Source: Paenibacillus_AB hodogayensis
GTDB taxonomy: Bacteria; Bacillota; Bacilli; Paenibacillales; NBRC-103111
Reading direction: 5' to 3'
DNA length: 61,244 nt
NCBI RefSeq assembly: GCF_039536325.1
Contig: NZ_BAAAYO010000016.1
Coordinates: 1-61,244 of the forward strand
The notes below the pieces were generated by a model. It worked only from the letters and a program-made list of their open reading frames with translations, ran no database searches and had not been told where the DNA came from. Positions 7,898 through 16,226 of this stretch are shown piece by piece. Within the stretch, counting starts at the first letter, position 1. The number at the start of each line of letters is the position of its first letter. The translations under genes and the position numbers were made by a program.

Positions 7898-7970
7898 TAC
7901 CAAAGCTGATGAACTCCGCGAAAACATCAGGCCCACCACTATCATATGAGACCCGCCCGTATTGGTGAAA

Positions 7971-8008
7971 AAGGAAAAAGACCTTTCCATAAAACAGGAA
8001 AGGTCTTT
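7971..8008 (-). terminator. Intrinsic terminator of rplM-rpsI
   Basis: Perfect 12-bp stem, arms 7977-7988 and 7997-8008, loop ATAAAACA, followed on the minus strand by TTTTTCCTTTTT. It isolates the rplM-rpsI operon from cysH. Confidence 0.92.
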
Positions 8009-8024
8009 GATCGTATGCGTACGA

Positions 8025-8417
8025 TTAACGTTTCGAGAACTGAGGAGCGCGACGAGCGGCTTTCAAGCCGTACTTTTTACGTTCCTTCATGCGCGGATCG
8101 CGAGTCAGGAATCCAGCGCGTTTCAGGGAACCGCGGTATTCCGGATCGGCTTTCAACAACGCACGGGAAATGCCGTGACGGATTGCGCCGGCTTGGCCGG
8201 TCGTTCCGCCGCCGTTAGCGATGACGATTACGTCATATCTGCCTACGGTTTCCGTCAGATTCAACGGTTGCTTTACGATCAATTTCAAAGTTTCCAGACC
8301 GAAGTATTCGTCCAGCGGCCGATCGTTAATTACGATTTGGCCTTCGCCCGGTACGAGACGTACGCGTGCAACGGAATGCTTCCGGCGGCCGGTTCCATAG
8401 TATTGAACTTGTGCCAT
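8025..8417 (-). CDS. rpsI: 30S ribosomal protein S9
   Basis: 130-aa uS9, whose C-terminal tail (ending APQFSKR, with the conserved S-K-R) reaches the P-site tRNA on the 30S head. YYGTGRRK at the N-terminus and NGGGTTGQAGAIRHGISRAL in the core are family hallmarks. Start ATG 8417 follows GGGAGG by 8 nt; a longer upstream frame was rejected. It is 17 bp downstream of rplM, the standard L13-S9 pair. Confidence 0.98.
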   Translation of the reverse strand: MAQVQYYGTGRRKHSVARVRLVPGEGQIVINDRPLDEYFGLETLKLIVKQPLNLTETVGRYDVIVIANGGGTTGQAGAIRHGISRALLKADPEYRGSLKRAGFLTRDPRMKERKKYGLKAARRAPQFSKR

Positions 8418-8434
8418 GTTCAGATCCTCCCTTA

Positions 8435-8872
8435 TTATCCGCGAAGTTGCCAAACTTCGGGTTGCTGTGCTTGATGCGGGTGCTCCGAGCCGGCATATAC
8501 TTTCAACTTTGTTTTCAAAGCGTCGCCCAGACGATTTTTCGGCAACATGCCGAACACAGCAAGCTCGATCATACGTTCAGGCTTCGTGTTGAGCATTTGT
8601 TGAGCCGTCGTCGTTTTCAAACCGCCTTGATATTGCGAGTGGCGGTAGTATTTCTTTTGCAGCAGCTTCTTACCGGTCAACACGATCTTATCCGCGTTGA
8701 GAACAATTACAAAGTCTCCGGTGTCAACATGCGGAGTAAATTCCGGTTTCGTCTTGCCGCGCAAAATCGATGCTGTTTCACTTGCCAGACGTCCGAGCGT
8801 TTGGCCGGCAGCATCAATGATGTACCATTTTTTCTCGATTTGATTGGGCTTCGCCATATATGTGGTACGCAT
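8435..8872 (-). CDS. rplM: 50S ribosomal protein L13
   Basis: 145-aa uL13, an early-assembling 50S protein. Begins MRTTYMAKPNQIEKKWY, as in Bacillus L13. Two nearby ATGs exist; the one at 8872 is 9 nt from AGGAGG, while the ATG at 8878 is only 3 nt from it and is unlikely. Transcribed from its own promoter behind a structured leader likely bound by L13 itself. Confidence 0.98.
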   Translation of the reverse strand: MRTTYMAKPNQIEKKWYIIDAAGQTLGRLASETASILRGKTKPEFTPHVDTGDFVIVLNADKIVLTGKKLLQKKYYRHSQYQGGLKTTTAQQMLNTKPERMIELAVFGMLPKNRLGDALKTKLKVYAGSEHPHQAQQPEVWQLRG

Positions 8873-8988
8873 TCGCATTGTCCTCCTAAATAAATCTCCA
8901 TCAAAAAACATGCATATTTAAAGTTACGCAAGGTCAAAATCGTTCGTTTCCACAACGCGGGGCGTGGGAGGCCCGTTGTGAAAAGCCA
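8873..8988 (-). ncRNA. Candidate L13 ribosomal-protein leader
   Basis: About 115 nt between the likely transcription start and rplM. It holds a stem CACAACG/CGTTGTG (minus strand, about 8951-8980) with GC-rich inner pairing, then an unpaired AT-rich stretch with TTTAAATATGCAT. Firmicutes rplM transcripts commonly carry an autoregulatory L13 leader of this size and position; the match is by position and general structure, not by covariance search. Confidence 0.5.
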
Positions 8989-8994
8989 AGTAAT

Positions 8995-9023
8995 ATATTA
9001 CAACATTTCCGGGTGTAGCGCAA
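8995..9023 (-). promoter_or_regulatory. Sigma-A promoter of rplM-rpsI
   Basis: -35 TTGCGC (9018-9023), 17-bp spacer, -10 TAATAT (8995-9000), placing the start near 8988. It lies in the gap after truA, giving rplM-rpsI its own promoter. Confidence 0.6.
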
Positions 9024-9042
9024 GTGGAATCCGCAAATCGCT

Positions 9043-9807
9043 TCAATATACGATATCCCACAGCATCAGGCCGTGAGGCATGGCGGTCGGACCGGCACGC
9101 GAACGTTTCTGGGCCGCGAGTATGTCTCCCATTTCCTGTGGCGATCGCTTGCCTTCTCCGATCTGCAGCAGCGTTCCGACGATAATCCGGACCATATGCT
9201 GCAAAAAGCCGTTTCCCGTAATGAAGATATGAATAACTCCGGTAGAAAGCGAACCTTCTAGGCTCCTTTGCGGTTCAATCTCGATCACGGCATCGTATAT
9301 CGTTCGCACGTGCGACGGCTTGGTAGATTTCACCGAGCAAAACGAAGTGAAATCGTGCTCGCCAATCAACGTCCGGAGCGCATGGCGCATCGCTTCCACG
9401 TCGAGCGGAGTCGGGTGGTGAACCTGCATATGTCGCTGGAATACGTCCGGAATGCGATTGCAGTTGATCGTATACCGGTACGTCTTTCTCTTGGCCCATC
9501 TGCGCGCGTGGAAGTCCGGATCCGCCATACGCGCCTCCAGAATGCGAATGTCCGGAGGCAGACGCGAATTAAGCGCGAGTGCCCACCGCTCGAGCGGAAT
9601 GGAGGACGCTGTGTGAAAGTTAAAGAGCTGCGCTCTGGCATGTACTCCCGCATCGGTTCGCCCCGACGAGGTGATGATGATCTTCTCCCCCGTCAGATGC
9701 TCGATAGCCGCCTCGATCCGGTCTTGAATCGTATTCCCGTCCGGTTGCGATTGAAACCCGGAGTAGGCGGTACCGTCATAGCTCACGGTCATGATCAAAT
9801 TTCTCAT
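9043..9807 (-). CDS. truA: tRNA pseudouridine synthase A
   Basis: 254-aa TruA converting uridines 38-40 of tRNA anticodon stems to pseudouridine. The catalytic Asp is in GRTDAGVHA (about residue 49-57); RTIYDAVIE and GNGFLQHMVRIIVGTL are conserved later motifs. ATG 9807 follows GAGGGTGG. It sits between rplQ and rplM as in Bacillus, but the ECF transporter genes that separate rplQ from truA there are missing; a terminator separates it from rplQ. Confidence 0.96.
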   Translation of the reverse strand: MRNLIMTVSYDGTAYSGFQSQPDGNTIQDRIEAAIEHLTGEKIIITSSGRTDAGVHARAQLFNFHTASSIPLERWALALNSRLPPDIRILEARMADPDFHARRWAKRKTYRYTINCNRIPDVFQRHMQVHHPTPLDVEAMRHALRTLIGEHDFTSFCSVKSTKPSHVRTIYDAVIEIEPQRSLEGSLSTGVIHIFITGNGFLQHMVRIIVGTLLQIGEGKRSPQEMGDILAAQKRSRAGPTAMPHGLMLWDIVY

Positions 9808-9837
9808 AAAGACGTACCACCCTCACCTTGCCAAGAC

Positions 9838-9880
9838 AAAAAAAGGGCTTCGTCAGAATCAACGATTCTGTCCACCCTTT
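9838..9880 (-). terminator. Terminator after rplQ
   Basis: Minus-strand hairpin with perfect upper stem CAGAATC/GATTCTG around GTT and lower stem AAAGGGT/GCCCTTT (9842-9848 with 9874-9880) separated by internal loops, followed by a U tract. It marks the end of the S10-spc-alpha superoperon. Confidence 0.75.
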
Positions 9881-9891
9881 CAGCCGGTCGA

Positions 9892-10260
9892 TTAAGCTCG
9901 ATCTACCAGTTCCAAGAAAACCATAGGAGCTGCATCGCCTCGACGAGGCCCAAGCTTCAAGATACGGGTATATCCGCCCGCACGCTCCGAGTAACGAGTT
10001 GCCAATTCAGAAAACAGCTTCTGAATAGCGTCGTTATCCGAACCTTCCAGCTGTTCGCGACGTACGAACGCAGCAGCTTGACGACGAGCGTGAAGATCGC
10101 CGCGCTTTGCCAGCGTAATCAGTCTTTCCGCGATCGAGCGAACTTCCTTCGCCTTCGCTTCGGTAGTCTGAATGCGTTCGTATAGGAACAGGTCGGTTAC
10201 CATATCACGGAACAGCGCCTTGCGGGCACTCGTATCACGACCCAATTTTTGGTATGCCAT
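9892..10260 (-). CDS. rplQ: 50S ribosomal protein L17
   Basis: 122-aa bL17; MAYQKLGRDTSARKALFRDM is the family N-terminus and the C-terminus ends GDAAPMVFLELV. ATG 10260 has AGGAGGGG close upstream. Last gene of the alpha operon, 33 bp after rpoA. Confidence 0.98.
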   Translation of the reverse strand: MAYQKLGRDTSARKALFRDMVTDLFLYERIQTTEAKAKEVRSIAERLITLAKRGDLHARRQAAAFVRREQLEGSDNDAIQKLFSELATRYSERAGGYTRILKLGPRRGDAAPMVFLELVDRA

Positions 10261-10293
10261 GTGTCATTCCCCTCCTTCGTAGTCCATCAAGCC

Positions 10294-11238
10294 TTAATCT
10301 TCCGCACGCAGACCGAGTCCGAGTTCTTCCAGCTTCTCCTGGACTTCCTCCAAAGATTTGCGGCCCAGGTTGCGGACCTTCATCATATCTTCTTCGGTTT
10401 TCGTAATCAGTTCCTGCACGGTATTAATGCCTGCTCGTTTCAAACAGTTGTAGGAACGCACCGAAAGATCCAGCTCTTCGATGGTCATCTCCAACACTTT
10501 TTCTTTCTTGTCTTCTTCTTTTTCGACCATAATTTCCGCATCTTTTGCCTCATCGGTCAGACCGACGAACAGCATCAGGTGCTCGGTCAAAATTTTAGCG
10601 CCAAGGCTGACGGCTTCTTCCGGTCGAACGCTTCCATCGGTCCACACTTCGAGGGTAAGTTTGTCGTAGTTCGTGACTTGACCGACACGAGTGTTTTCGA
10701 TGCTGTAATTGACGCGGGAGATTGGCGTATAGATCGAGTCTACCGGGATTACTCCTATCGGTTGATCCTCTCTCTTGTTGCGATCGGCCGGTACGTAGCC
10801 TCTGCCGCGGCCTGCATGGATGCGCATATGCAATCTGGCATCGGAGGCAAGGGTGGCGATATGCAGATCCGGGTTAAGGATTTCCACATCGCTGTCCGCG
10901 CGGATATCGCCCGCGACGACATTGCCTTCGCCTTCGGCATCGATTTCCAGTACCTTCTCCTCGTCGGAATGTATTTTCAAAGACAATCCCTTCAAGTTCA
11001 GGATAATCTCCGTTACATCCTCCATTACGCCCGGCACCGTCGAAAACTCGTGCAGCACGCCGTCGATTTGAACGGAATTGACAGCCGCGCCCGGCAACGA
11101 AGAAAGCAGGATGCGGCGCAAGGAGTTTCCGAGCGTTGTGCCGTATCCGCGCTCCAGCGGTTCGATCACGAACTTGCCGTATTTGCCGTCTTCGTTTAGT
11201 TCAACGGTTTCGATTTTTGGCTTCTCAATTTCGATCAT
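10294..11238 (-). CDS. rpoA: RNA polymerase alpha subunit
   Basis: 314 aa, the exact usual Bacillus length. The N-terminal domain (about 1-225) carries the dimerisation region and GYGTTLGNSLRRILLSSLPG; the C-terminal domain (about 245-310, with ELDLSVRSYNCLKRAGI and VRNLGRKSLEEV) binds UP elements and activators such as Spx. ATG 11238 follows AAGGAGGG. It is preceded by a 127-bp gap after rpsK with no clear terminator or promoter. Confidence 0.99.
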   Translation of the reverse strand: MIEIEKPKIETVELNEDGKYGKFVIEPLERGYGTTLGNSLRRILLSSLPGAAVNSVQIDGVLHEFSTVPGVMEDVTEIILNLKGLSLKIHSDEEKVLEIDAEGEGNVVAGDIRADSDVEILNPDLHIATLASDARLHMRIHAGRGRGYVPADRNKREDQPIGVIPVDSIYTPISRVNYSIENTRVGQVTNYDKLTLEVWTDGSVRPEEAVSLGAKILTEHLMLFVGLTDEAKDAEIMVEKEEDKKEKVLEMTIEELDLSVRSYNCLKRAGINTVQELITKTEEDMMKVRNLGRKSLEEVQEKLEELGLGLRAED

Positions 11239-11365
11239 GGAACTTAACCCTCCTTAAAAACGTCGTTTCCCTCCGGATTCCCTACGAACACAAAAAGAAC
11301 TAGTATGCCTATCGTCCACAACCATTATTCACATGTTTTCGATATTTATACTATAGGGACACAAC

Positions 11366-11764
11366 TCAGACACGACGACGTTTCGGAGGACGGCATCCGT
11401 TATGCGGAACTGGAGTCACGTCTTTGATCAGGTTAACTTCGAGCCCGGCTGCTTGCAGCGAACGAATAGCGGCTTCGCGGCCTGCGCCCGGTCCTTTAAC
11501 CATAACTTCAACGACTTTCATCCCGTGCTCCATAGCGGCTTTTGCAGCAGATTCGGCAGCCATTTGAGCAGCGAACGGAGTGCTTTTGCGCGATCCTTTG
11601 AAGCCCAGGTTGCCTGCGCTTGCCCAGGAAATCGCATTTCCGTGAGGATCCGTAATCGTTACGATCGTGTTGTTAAACGTCGAACGAATATGAGCCACTC
11701 CGGATTCAATATTTTTGCGGTCACGACGTTTGGTCCGTGCCGCGGCTTTTTTAGGCTTTGCCAT
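11366..11764 (-). CDS. rpsK: 30S ribosomal protein S11
   Basis: 132-aa uS11 of the 30S platform. TFNNTIVTITDPHGNAISW and the C-terminal HNGCRPPKRRRV are characteristic. ATG 11764 is 17 bp after the rpsM stop, with a GGGGGG-type ribosome site. Confidence 0.98.
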   Translation of the reverse strand: MAKPKKAAARTKRRDRKNIESGVAHIRSTFNNTIVTITDPHGNAISWASAGNLGFKGSRKSTPFAAQMAAESAAKAAMEHGMKVVEVMVKGPGAGREAAIRSLQAAGLEVNLIKDVTPVPHNGCRPPKRRRV

Positions 11765-11781
11765 GAGAGTTATCCCCCCTA

Positions 11782-12150
11782 TTATTTCTTCTTATTCGCT
11801 ACAGTACGACGTGGTCCTTTACGAGTACGAGCGTTGGTTTTGGTGCGTTGACCGCGAACAGGCAAACCACGACGGTGACGAATGCCGCGATAGCAGCCGA
11901 TTTCGACAAGTCTCTTGATGTTAAGGGCAATCTCACGACGAAGGTCGCCTTCCACCTTTTGCGTTTTGTCGATATTCTCACGGATTTTGCTTACTTCGTC
12001 TTCCGTCAGATCGCGAACGCGGGTGTTCGGGTTAATGCCGGTAGCGGCAATGATTTTTTGGGAAGTCGTTTTACCGATCCCGAAAATATAAGTGAGCGCG
12101 ATTTCCACGCGTTTGTCACGGGGCAAGTCAACACCAGCTATACGAGCCAT
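11782..12150 (-). CDS. rpsM: 30S ribosomal protein S13
   Basis: 122-aa uS13 of the 30S head, contacting the P-site tRNA and 50S. MARIAGVDLPRDKRVEIAL and the basic C-terminal tail (RGQRTKTNARTRKGPRRTV) identify it. AAGGAGG lies about 13 nt before the ATG. Confidence 0.98.
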   Translation of the reverse strand: MARIAGVDLPRDKRVEIALTYIFGIGKTTSQKIIAATGINPNTRVRDLTEDEVSKIRENIDKTQKVEGDLRREIALNIKRLVEIGCYRGIRHRRGLPVRGQRTKTNARTRKGPRRTVANKKK

Positions 12151-12171
12151 TAGTGGATGTGCACCTCCTTT

Positions 12172-12285
12172 TTATCCTTGTTTTTGCTTATGCTTCGGAT
12201 TTTCGCAAATGACCATGACGGCGCCTTTGCGACGAATTACTTTGCACTTTTCGCAAATCGGTTTGACCGAGGGTCTTACCTTCAT
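12172..12285 (-). CDS. rpmJ: 50S ribosomal protein L36 (zinc-binding form)
   Basis: 37-aa bL36, MKVRPSVKPICEKCKVIRRK and on. The Cys-x2-Cys-x12-Cys-x4-His pattern (Cys11, Cys14, Cys27, His32) is the zinc-containing type. ATG 12285 was chosen over an upstream in-frame ATG because AGGAGG lies 9 nt before it. A 9-bp hairpin ends just 5 nt before this ribosome site. Confidence 0.97.
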   Translation of the reverse strand: MKVRPSVKPICEKCKVIRRKGAVMVICENPKHKQKQG

Positions 12286-12384
12286 GTTAATTAACCTCCT
12301 GAGAACTTTGCCGGAGGCAAAGTTACTTCGTAAGAAATCGCTGAGCTTTCTGTAAGAAAGCTTCTTCGTAAGCATCACTGAACT
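12286..12384 (-). promoter_or_regulatory. infA-rpmJ intergenic region with two hairpins
   Basis: 99 bp in an otherwise tight operon. Hairpin A: perfect 9-bp stem AACTTTGCC/GGCAAAGTT (12304-12312, 12316-12324) with a 3-nt loop. Hairpin B: AGCTTTC/GAAAGCT (12344-12350, 12356-12362). Between and after them CTTCGTAAG repeats (12327-12335 and 12364-12372). Neither hairpin has a U tract on the minus strand, so neither is a terminator. Function unknown. Confidence 0.5.
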
Positions 12385-12603
12385 TTATTTAAACCGATAA
12401 GTGATCCGGCCTCTGCTCAAATCATAAGGCGACAACTCGACGGTGACTTTATCTCCGGGCAGGATGCGGATAAAGTGCATCCGTATTTTACCCGAGACGT
12501 GGGCCAGCACCTGATGTCCGTTCTCAAGCTCTACCTTGAACATTGCGTTCGGGAGAGGCTCGATGACTTTGCCTTCTACCTCAATCACATCTTCTTTGGC
12601 CAC
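12385..12603 (-). CDS. infA: Translation initiation factor IF-1
   Basis: 72-aa single OB-fold protein that binds the 30S A site during initiation. LPNAMFKVELENGH and RILPGDKVTVELSPYDLSRG are hallmarks. The GTG at 12603 was chosen: it lies 7 nt after AAGGAG and gives the usual 72 residues; the in-frame ATG at 12609 overlaps the ribosome site itself. Only 2 bp separate it from the preceding KOW-protein stop. Confidence 0.96.
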   Translation of the reverse strand: MAKEDVIEVEGKVIEPLPNAMFKVELENGHQVLAHVSGKIRMHFIRILPGDKVTVELSPYDLSRGRITYRFK

Positions 12604-12605
12604 GG

Positions 12606-12953
12606 TCATTCTCCTTTCTCTTGCGCTTCGGCTTGCCCGCTATCCAAAAACTTATTCAACGCGAAACGAAGCTTGGCATTGGTTACGCGCCCCGTCTCCA
12701 TTATACTGTCGGCTACCTCGCTGCTCACATAGCGGAACAGCTCCAGATGAAGCAGGTTTTTCTTTTTGGGTTGATCAAACTTGCGTTTATGGCCGTCGGC
12801 AATCGATACGAACCGTTCATCGTGAATCTGGACGATTACGGCGTATTTCTCTTGTTCCCTCCCGCGAAGAACCTTCACGATCGTGCCGATTTGCGGCAAT
12901 TGCTTGCCCTGGTCGGCCATCGGGCTTTCCGAAATACAATTCGCCTCAACCAT
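12606..12953 (-). CDS. KOW-domain RNA-binding protein (L14e-like)
   Basis: 115-aa protein with a KOW/SH3-like domain (PQIGTIVKVLRGREQEKYAV, about residues 20-40), like the small KOW proteins found between map and infA in Bacillales. Role unverified; RNA or ribosome binding is inferred from the fold. ATG 12953 shares its A with the map stop (TGATG), implying translational coupling; a second Met (MADQGKQLPQ) 12 codons in is the alternative start. Confidence 0.8.
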   Translation of the reverse strand: MVEANCISESPMADQGKQLPQIGTIVKVLRGREQEKYAVIVQIHDERFVSIADGHKRKFDQPKKKNLLHLELFRYVSSEVADSIMETGRVTNAKLRFALNKFLDSGQAEAQEKGE

Positions 12954-13711
12954 CAAGATTCACCTGCAGATACGGTCAAAATCTCGTAACCGTCCGGAGT
13001 GATCGCAATTGTATGCTCGAAATGGGCGCACAACGAACCGTCAACCGTAACGACAGTCCAATTGTCTTCCAACGTCTTCACATACCTCTCGCCGACATTA
13101 ACCATCGGTTCGATCGCAAGCACCATTCCCGGTTTTAGACGCGGACCGCGGTCCGGCAAACCATAGTTTGGAATTTGCGGTTCTTCATGCAAGTTTTGAC
13201 CAATTCCGTGCCCCACATACTCGCGCACGATCGAAAAACCTTCTTCCTCCACGCATGCTTGAATCGCATGCGAGATAGTGAACAGGCGTACATCGGCTTT
13301 CGCCATTGCCAATCCGGCAAACAGCGAACGCTCCGTTACATCAAGCAGCTTGCGGGCCGTCTCGCTGATCCGTCCCACCGGATACGTCCAGGCGGAATCG
13401 CCGTGGTATCCTTTATACTGCGCACCGATATCGATGCTGATGATGTCGCCTTCCTTCAGCTTTCTGTCGCCGGGAAATCCGTGAACCAGCTGCTCGTTAA
13501 CCGAAGCACAGATGCTGGCAGGAAAACCGTTATAGCCTTTGAAAGATGGGACCGCGCCTTGACTGCGTATAAACGTTTCTGCGATATGATCCAATTCTTT
13601 GGTTGTAATGTCAGGCTGAACCGCCTTGGCCATTAGCCGGTGTGTCTCGGCGACGATCCGTCCGGCCTCGCGCATGAGCTCCAATTCAGCTTCGGACTTA
13701 CAAATGATCAT
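12953..13711 (-). CDS. map: Methionine aminopeptidase, type I
   Basis: 252-aa M24 metallopeptidase removing N-terminal Met from nascent proteins. Metal ligands lie in DIGAQYKGYHGDSAWTYPV (two Asp), YVGHGIG (His) and LAIEPMV (Glu), with a last Glu in the C-terminal FEHTI segment. ATG overlaps the adk stop by one base (TAATG), so it is coupled to adk. Length and position in the spc operon match Bacillus MapA. Confidence 0.97.
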   Translation of the reverse strand: MIICKSEAELELMREAGRIVAETHRLMAKAVQPDITTKELDHIAETFIRSQGAVPSFKGYNGFPASICASVNEQLVHGFPGDRKLKEGDIISIDIGAQYKGYHGDSAWTYPVGRISETARKLLDVTERSLFAGLAMAKADVRLFTISHAIQACVEEEGFSIVREYVGHGIGQNLHEEPQIPNYGLPDRGPRLKPGMVLAIEPMVNVGERYVKTLEDNWTVVTVDGSLCAHFEHTIAITPDGYEILTVSAGES

Positions 13712-14361
13712 TAGGCTTGACCTCGCAGCAAGGAAGATATATCAGATGTGACTTGATCGATATCTTGTTGTCCATCCACTTCGCGCACCAGTTCTTTCTT
13801 ACCGTAGTACTCCAGAAGAGGAGCCGTCTTGGTCGTATATTCGTCCAGACGCGTTCCTACTTTTTCTTCCGAATCGTCGGAGCGCTGGTACAGCTCTCCC
13901 GAGCATTTGTCACAGACATTCTCGACCTTCGGAGGATTGAAAAGCACATGGTACGTGGCGCCACAAGATTTGCAGATGCGGCGGCCGGTCAAGCGTCCGA
14001 GCAACAAGTCACGATCGACCTTCAGGTCGATGACGTGATCGATCCGTTTCCCCATCTCAGCCAACATACCGTCGAGAGCTTCAGCTTGCGCAATGGTTCT
14101 TGGAAAACCGTCTAGCAAAAACCCTTTGTCGCAATCCGATTGCTCCAGACGCTCCTTGACGATTCCGTTCGTAATTTCGTCGGGTACGAGCAAACCTTGG
14201 TCGACGTACTTCTTGGCCTCGACGCCCATCGGCGTACCTTGGCGCATAGCCGCCCGGAAAGCATCCCCTGTCGAAATATGCGGAACTTGAAATTCGTCAA
14301 CGATTCGTTCGGCTTGAGTTCCTTTGCCGGCTCCCGGAGGACCCATGAAAAGAATATTCAA
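13711..14361 (-). CDS. adk: Adenylate kinase (zinc-type)
   Basis: 216-aa enzyme converting ATP + AMP to 2 ADP. P-loop GPPGAGKGTQ at about 7-16; DGFPRT AMP-site motif; the LID domain carries CKSCGATYH and CDKCSG, the four-Cys zinc site of Gram-positive long-form Adk. Start is TTG at 14361, 7 nt after GGGAGGG; it yields the standard N-terminus LNILFMGPP, whereas the upstream ATG has no ribosome site. Confidence 0.96.
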   Translation of the reverse strand: MNILFMGPPGAGKGTQAERIVDEFQVPHISTGDAFRAAMRQGTPMGVEAKKYVDQGLLVPDEITNGIVKERLEQSDCDKGFLLDGFPRTIAQAEALDGMLAEMGKRIDHVIDLKVDRDLLLGRLTGRRICKSCGATYHVLFNPPKVENVCDKCSGELYQRSDDSEEKVGTRLDEYTTKTAPLLEYYGKKELVREVDGQQDIDQVTSDISSLLRGQA

Positions 14362-14411
14362 AGTACGCACCCTCCCTGGTGTTTCCCACTGGCGAAAACG
14401 TCCCACATGCG

Positions 14412-15719
14412 TTATTTATTGATAAACCCTTTGTAGTGGCGTTTGATCAATTGGCTTTCGATCTGCTTCATGGTCTCCAGCGCAACCCCGATTACGATAA
14501 GAAGCGAGGTACCGCCAATCGTAACTTGCTGCGGAAGACCCGCCAGGTTGGTGAAGAACACCGGCAAAATCGAAATAAGCGCCAGAAAAATTGCGCCGGA
14601 CAACGTAATGCGGGTCATGACGCGCGTCAAGTAGGTCGCAGTCGGCTTGCCGGGACGAATACCCGGAATGTAGCCCCCGTTTTTCTTCATTTGATCGGCC
14701 ATTTGTACCGGATTGATTTGCACGAAGGTGTAGAAGTACGTGAACCCGACGATCAACAATACGTACAGCACCATGCCAAGGGCAGCAGTGTAGGACAGAT
14801 TGTGGATAATCCAGTCGGCCACGACGTTCCCGCGCCAAAACTGTGCAATCGTAGGCGGAAACACGAGCAACGATGAAGCGAAGATAACCGGGATAACCCC
14901 AGCTGCGTTAACTTTCAACGGAATGTGCGTCGATTGGCCGCCGTACATTTTACGTCCGACAACACGTTTCGTATATTGCACCGGAATTTTCCGTACGCCT
15001 TGCTGAACGAAGATAACCCCGACCAGAATCGCCACGATGACGATCAGAATGATCAGTACCTTCAGGATGTTCAGGAACAGCGCGCCGCTTGCCGAATCGG
15101 CAAACAGATGCAGGTACACGATGTTGATCACGTTCGGAATCGAAGCGATAATCCCGGCGAAGATGATAATCGAGATCCCATTGCCGATGCCGTGCTCGGT
15201 AATTTGCTCACCCAGCCACATCAGGAAGGCGGTACCCGCCGTCAATACGATCGCAATCAACAAATACGTAGTAAATCCGGGATCGGTAACCAGCTGCATG
15301 CTATACAAACGGTTAAAACCGAACGCAACACTGTAAGCTTGGATCAAACCGAGTACGATCGTGCCGTAACGGGTAATTTGCCCGAGCTTCTTGCGTCCGA
15401 CTTCACCTTCCTTCGCCCATTGGGCGAAACGGGGGATAACATCCATAGACAACAGCTGAACGATAATCGAAGCCGTAATGTATGGCATAATCCCCAAGGC
15501 GAAGATCGAGAACTGGAACAAGGCGCCGCCGGAGAATGTATTCAGCAAGCCGAATACGCCCCCGCTGCTCGATTGATCGATGCTTTTCAGTATTTCCGAA
15601 TCGATGTTCGGCACCGGAATAAAAGCGCCGATGCGGTACACGATCAGGAGGAGAAGAGTAAAAATAATTCTTCTTCTCAGATCTTGTACCTTCATGATGT
15701 TGGACAACGTCTTGAACAT
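14412..15719 (-). CDS. secY: Preprotein translocase subunit SecY
   Basis: 435-aa channel protein of the Sec translocon with ten hydrophobic segments. GGALFQFSIFALGIMPYITA and GIGNGISIIIFAGI are conserved. The ATG at 15719 overlaps the rplO stop (TGATG) with GAGGTG 5 nt upstream, so it is coupled to rplO. Partners SecE is encoded at 41.6 kb. Standard position between rplO and adk. Confidence 0.98.
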   Translation of the reverse strand: MFKTLSNIMKVQDLRRRIIFTLLLLIVYRIGAFIPVPNIDSEILKSIDQSSSGGVFGLLNTFSGGALFQFSIFALGIMPYITASIIVQLLSMDVIPRFAQWAKEGEVGRKKLGQITRYGTIVLGLIQAYSVAFGFNRLYSMQLVTDPGFTTYLLIAIVLTAGTAFLMWLGEQITEHGIGNGISIIIFAGIIASIPNVINIVYLHLFADSASGALFLNILKVLIILIVIVAILVGVIFVQQGVRKIPVQYTKRVVGRKMYGGQSTHIPLKVNAAGVIPVIFASSLLVFPPTIAQFWRGNVVADWIIHNLSYTAALGMVLYVLLIVGFTYFYTFVQINPVQMADQMKKNGGYIPGIRPGKPTATYLTRVMTRITLSGAIFLALISILPVFFTNLAGLPQQVTIGGTSLLIVIGVALETMKQIESQLIKRHYKGFINK

Positions 15720-16159
15720 CAAATCACCTCGGTTTTACCGCCGGCAGCCTGGATCTTTTCGACGGCAGATTCAGAGAACTTATTCGCCTTAACCGTCAAT
15801 ACGACGGTCAGCTCGCCGTTACCCAAAATCTTGATGCCGTCTTTCGGGTTTTTCACAACACCCGATTGCAAAAGCAGTTCCGGAGTCACTTCCGTTCCTG
15901 CCGAAAATTGATTCAAATCGCTCAGGTTGACAATCGCATATTCCGTACGGAAGCGATTGTTAAAACCGCGCTTAGGCAAACGACGATACAGAGGGTTCTG
16001 TCCGCCTTCGAAGCCCGGACGGACGCCGCCGCCGGAGCGTGCGTTTTGACCTTTGTGACCTTTACCTGAAGTTTTCCCGTTGCCGCTTCCGATCCCGCGA
16101 CCTACACGGTTGCGAGTTTTCTTCGAACCCGGTGCAGGTGAAAGTTCGTGTAACTTCAT
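15719..16159 (-). CDS. rplO: 50S ribosomal protein L15
   Basis: 146-aa uL15. MKLHELSPAPGSKKTRNRVG and the Gly-rich GIGSGNGKTSGKGHKGQNAR stretch are diagnostic. GAGGAGGTG precedes the ATG; the stop overlaps secY. Confidence 0.98.
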   Translation of the reverse strand: MKLHELSPAPGSKKTRNRVGRGIGSGNGKTSGKGHKGQNARSGGGVRPGFEGGQNPLYRRLPKRGFNNRFRTEYAIVNLSDLNQFSAGTEVTPELLLQSGVVKNPKDGIKILGNGELTVVLTVKANKFSESAVEKIQAAGGKTEVI

Positions 16160-16226
16160 CGGTGCACCTCCTCATCAAGATTGTAAAAACGAACGAATCC
16201 GTTCGTCGTCATAGGCTTGTCGAAAC

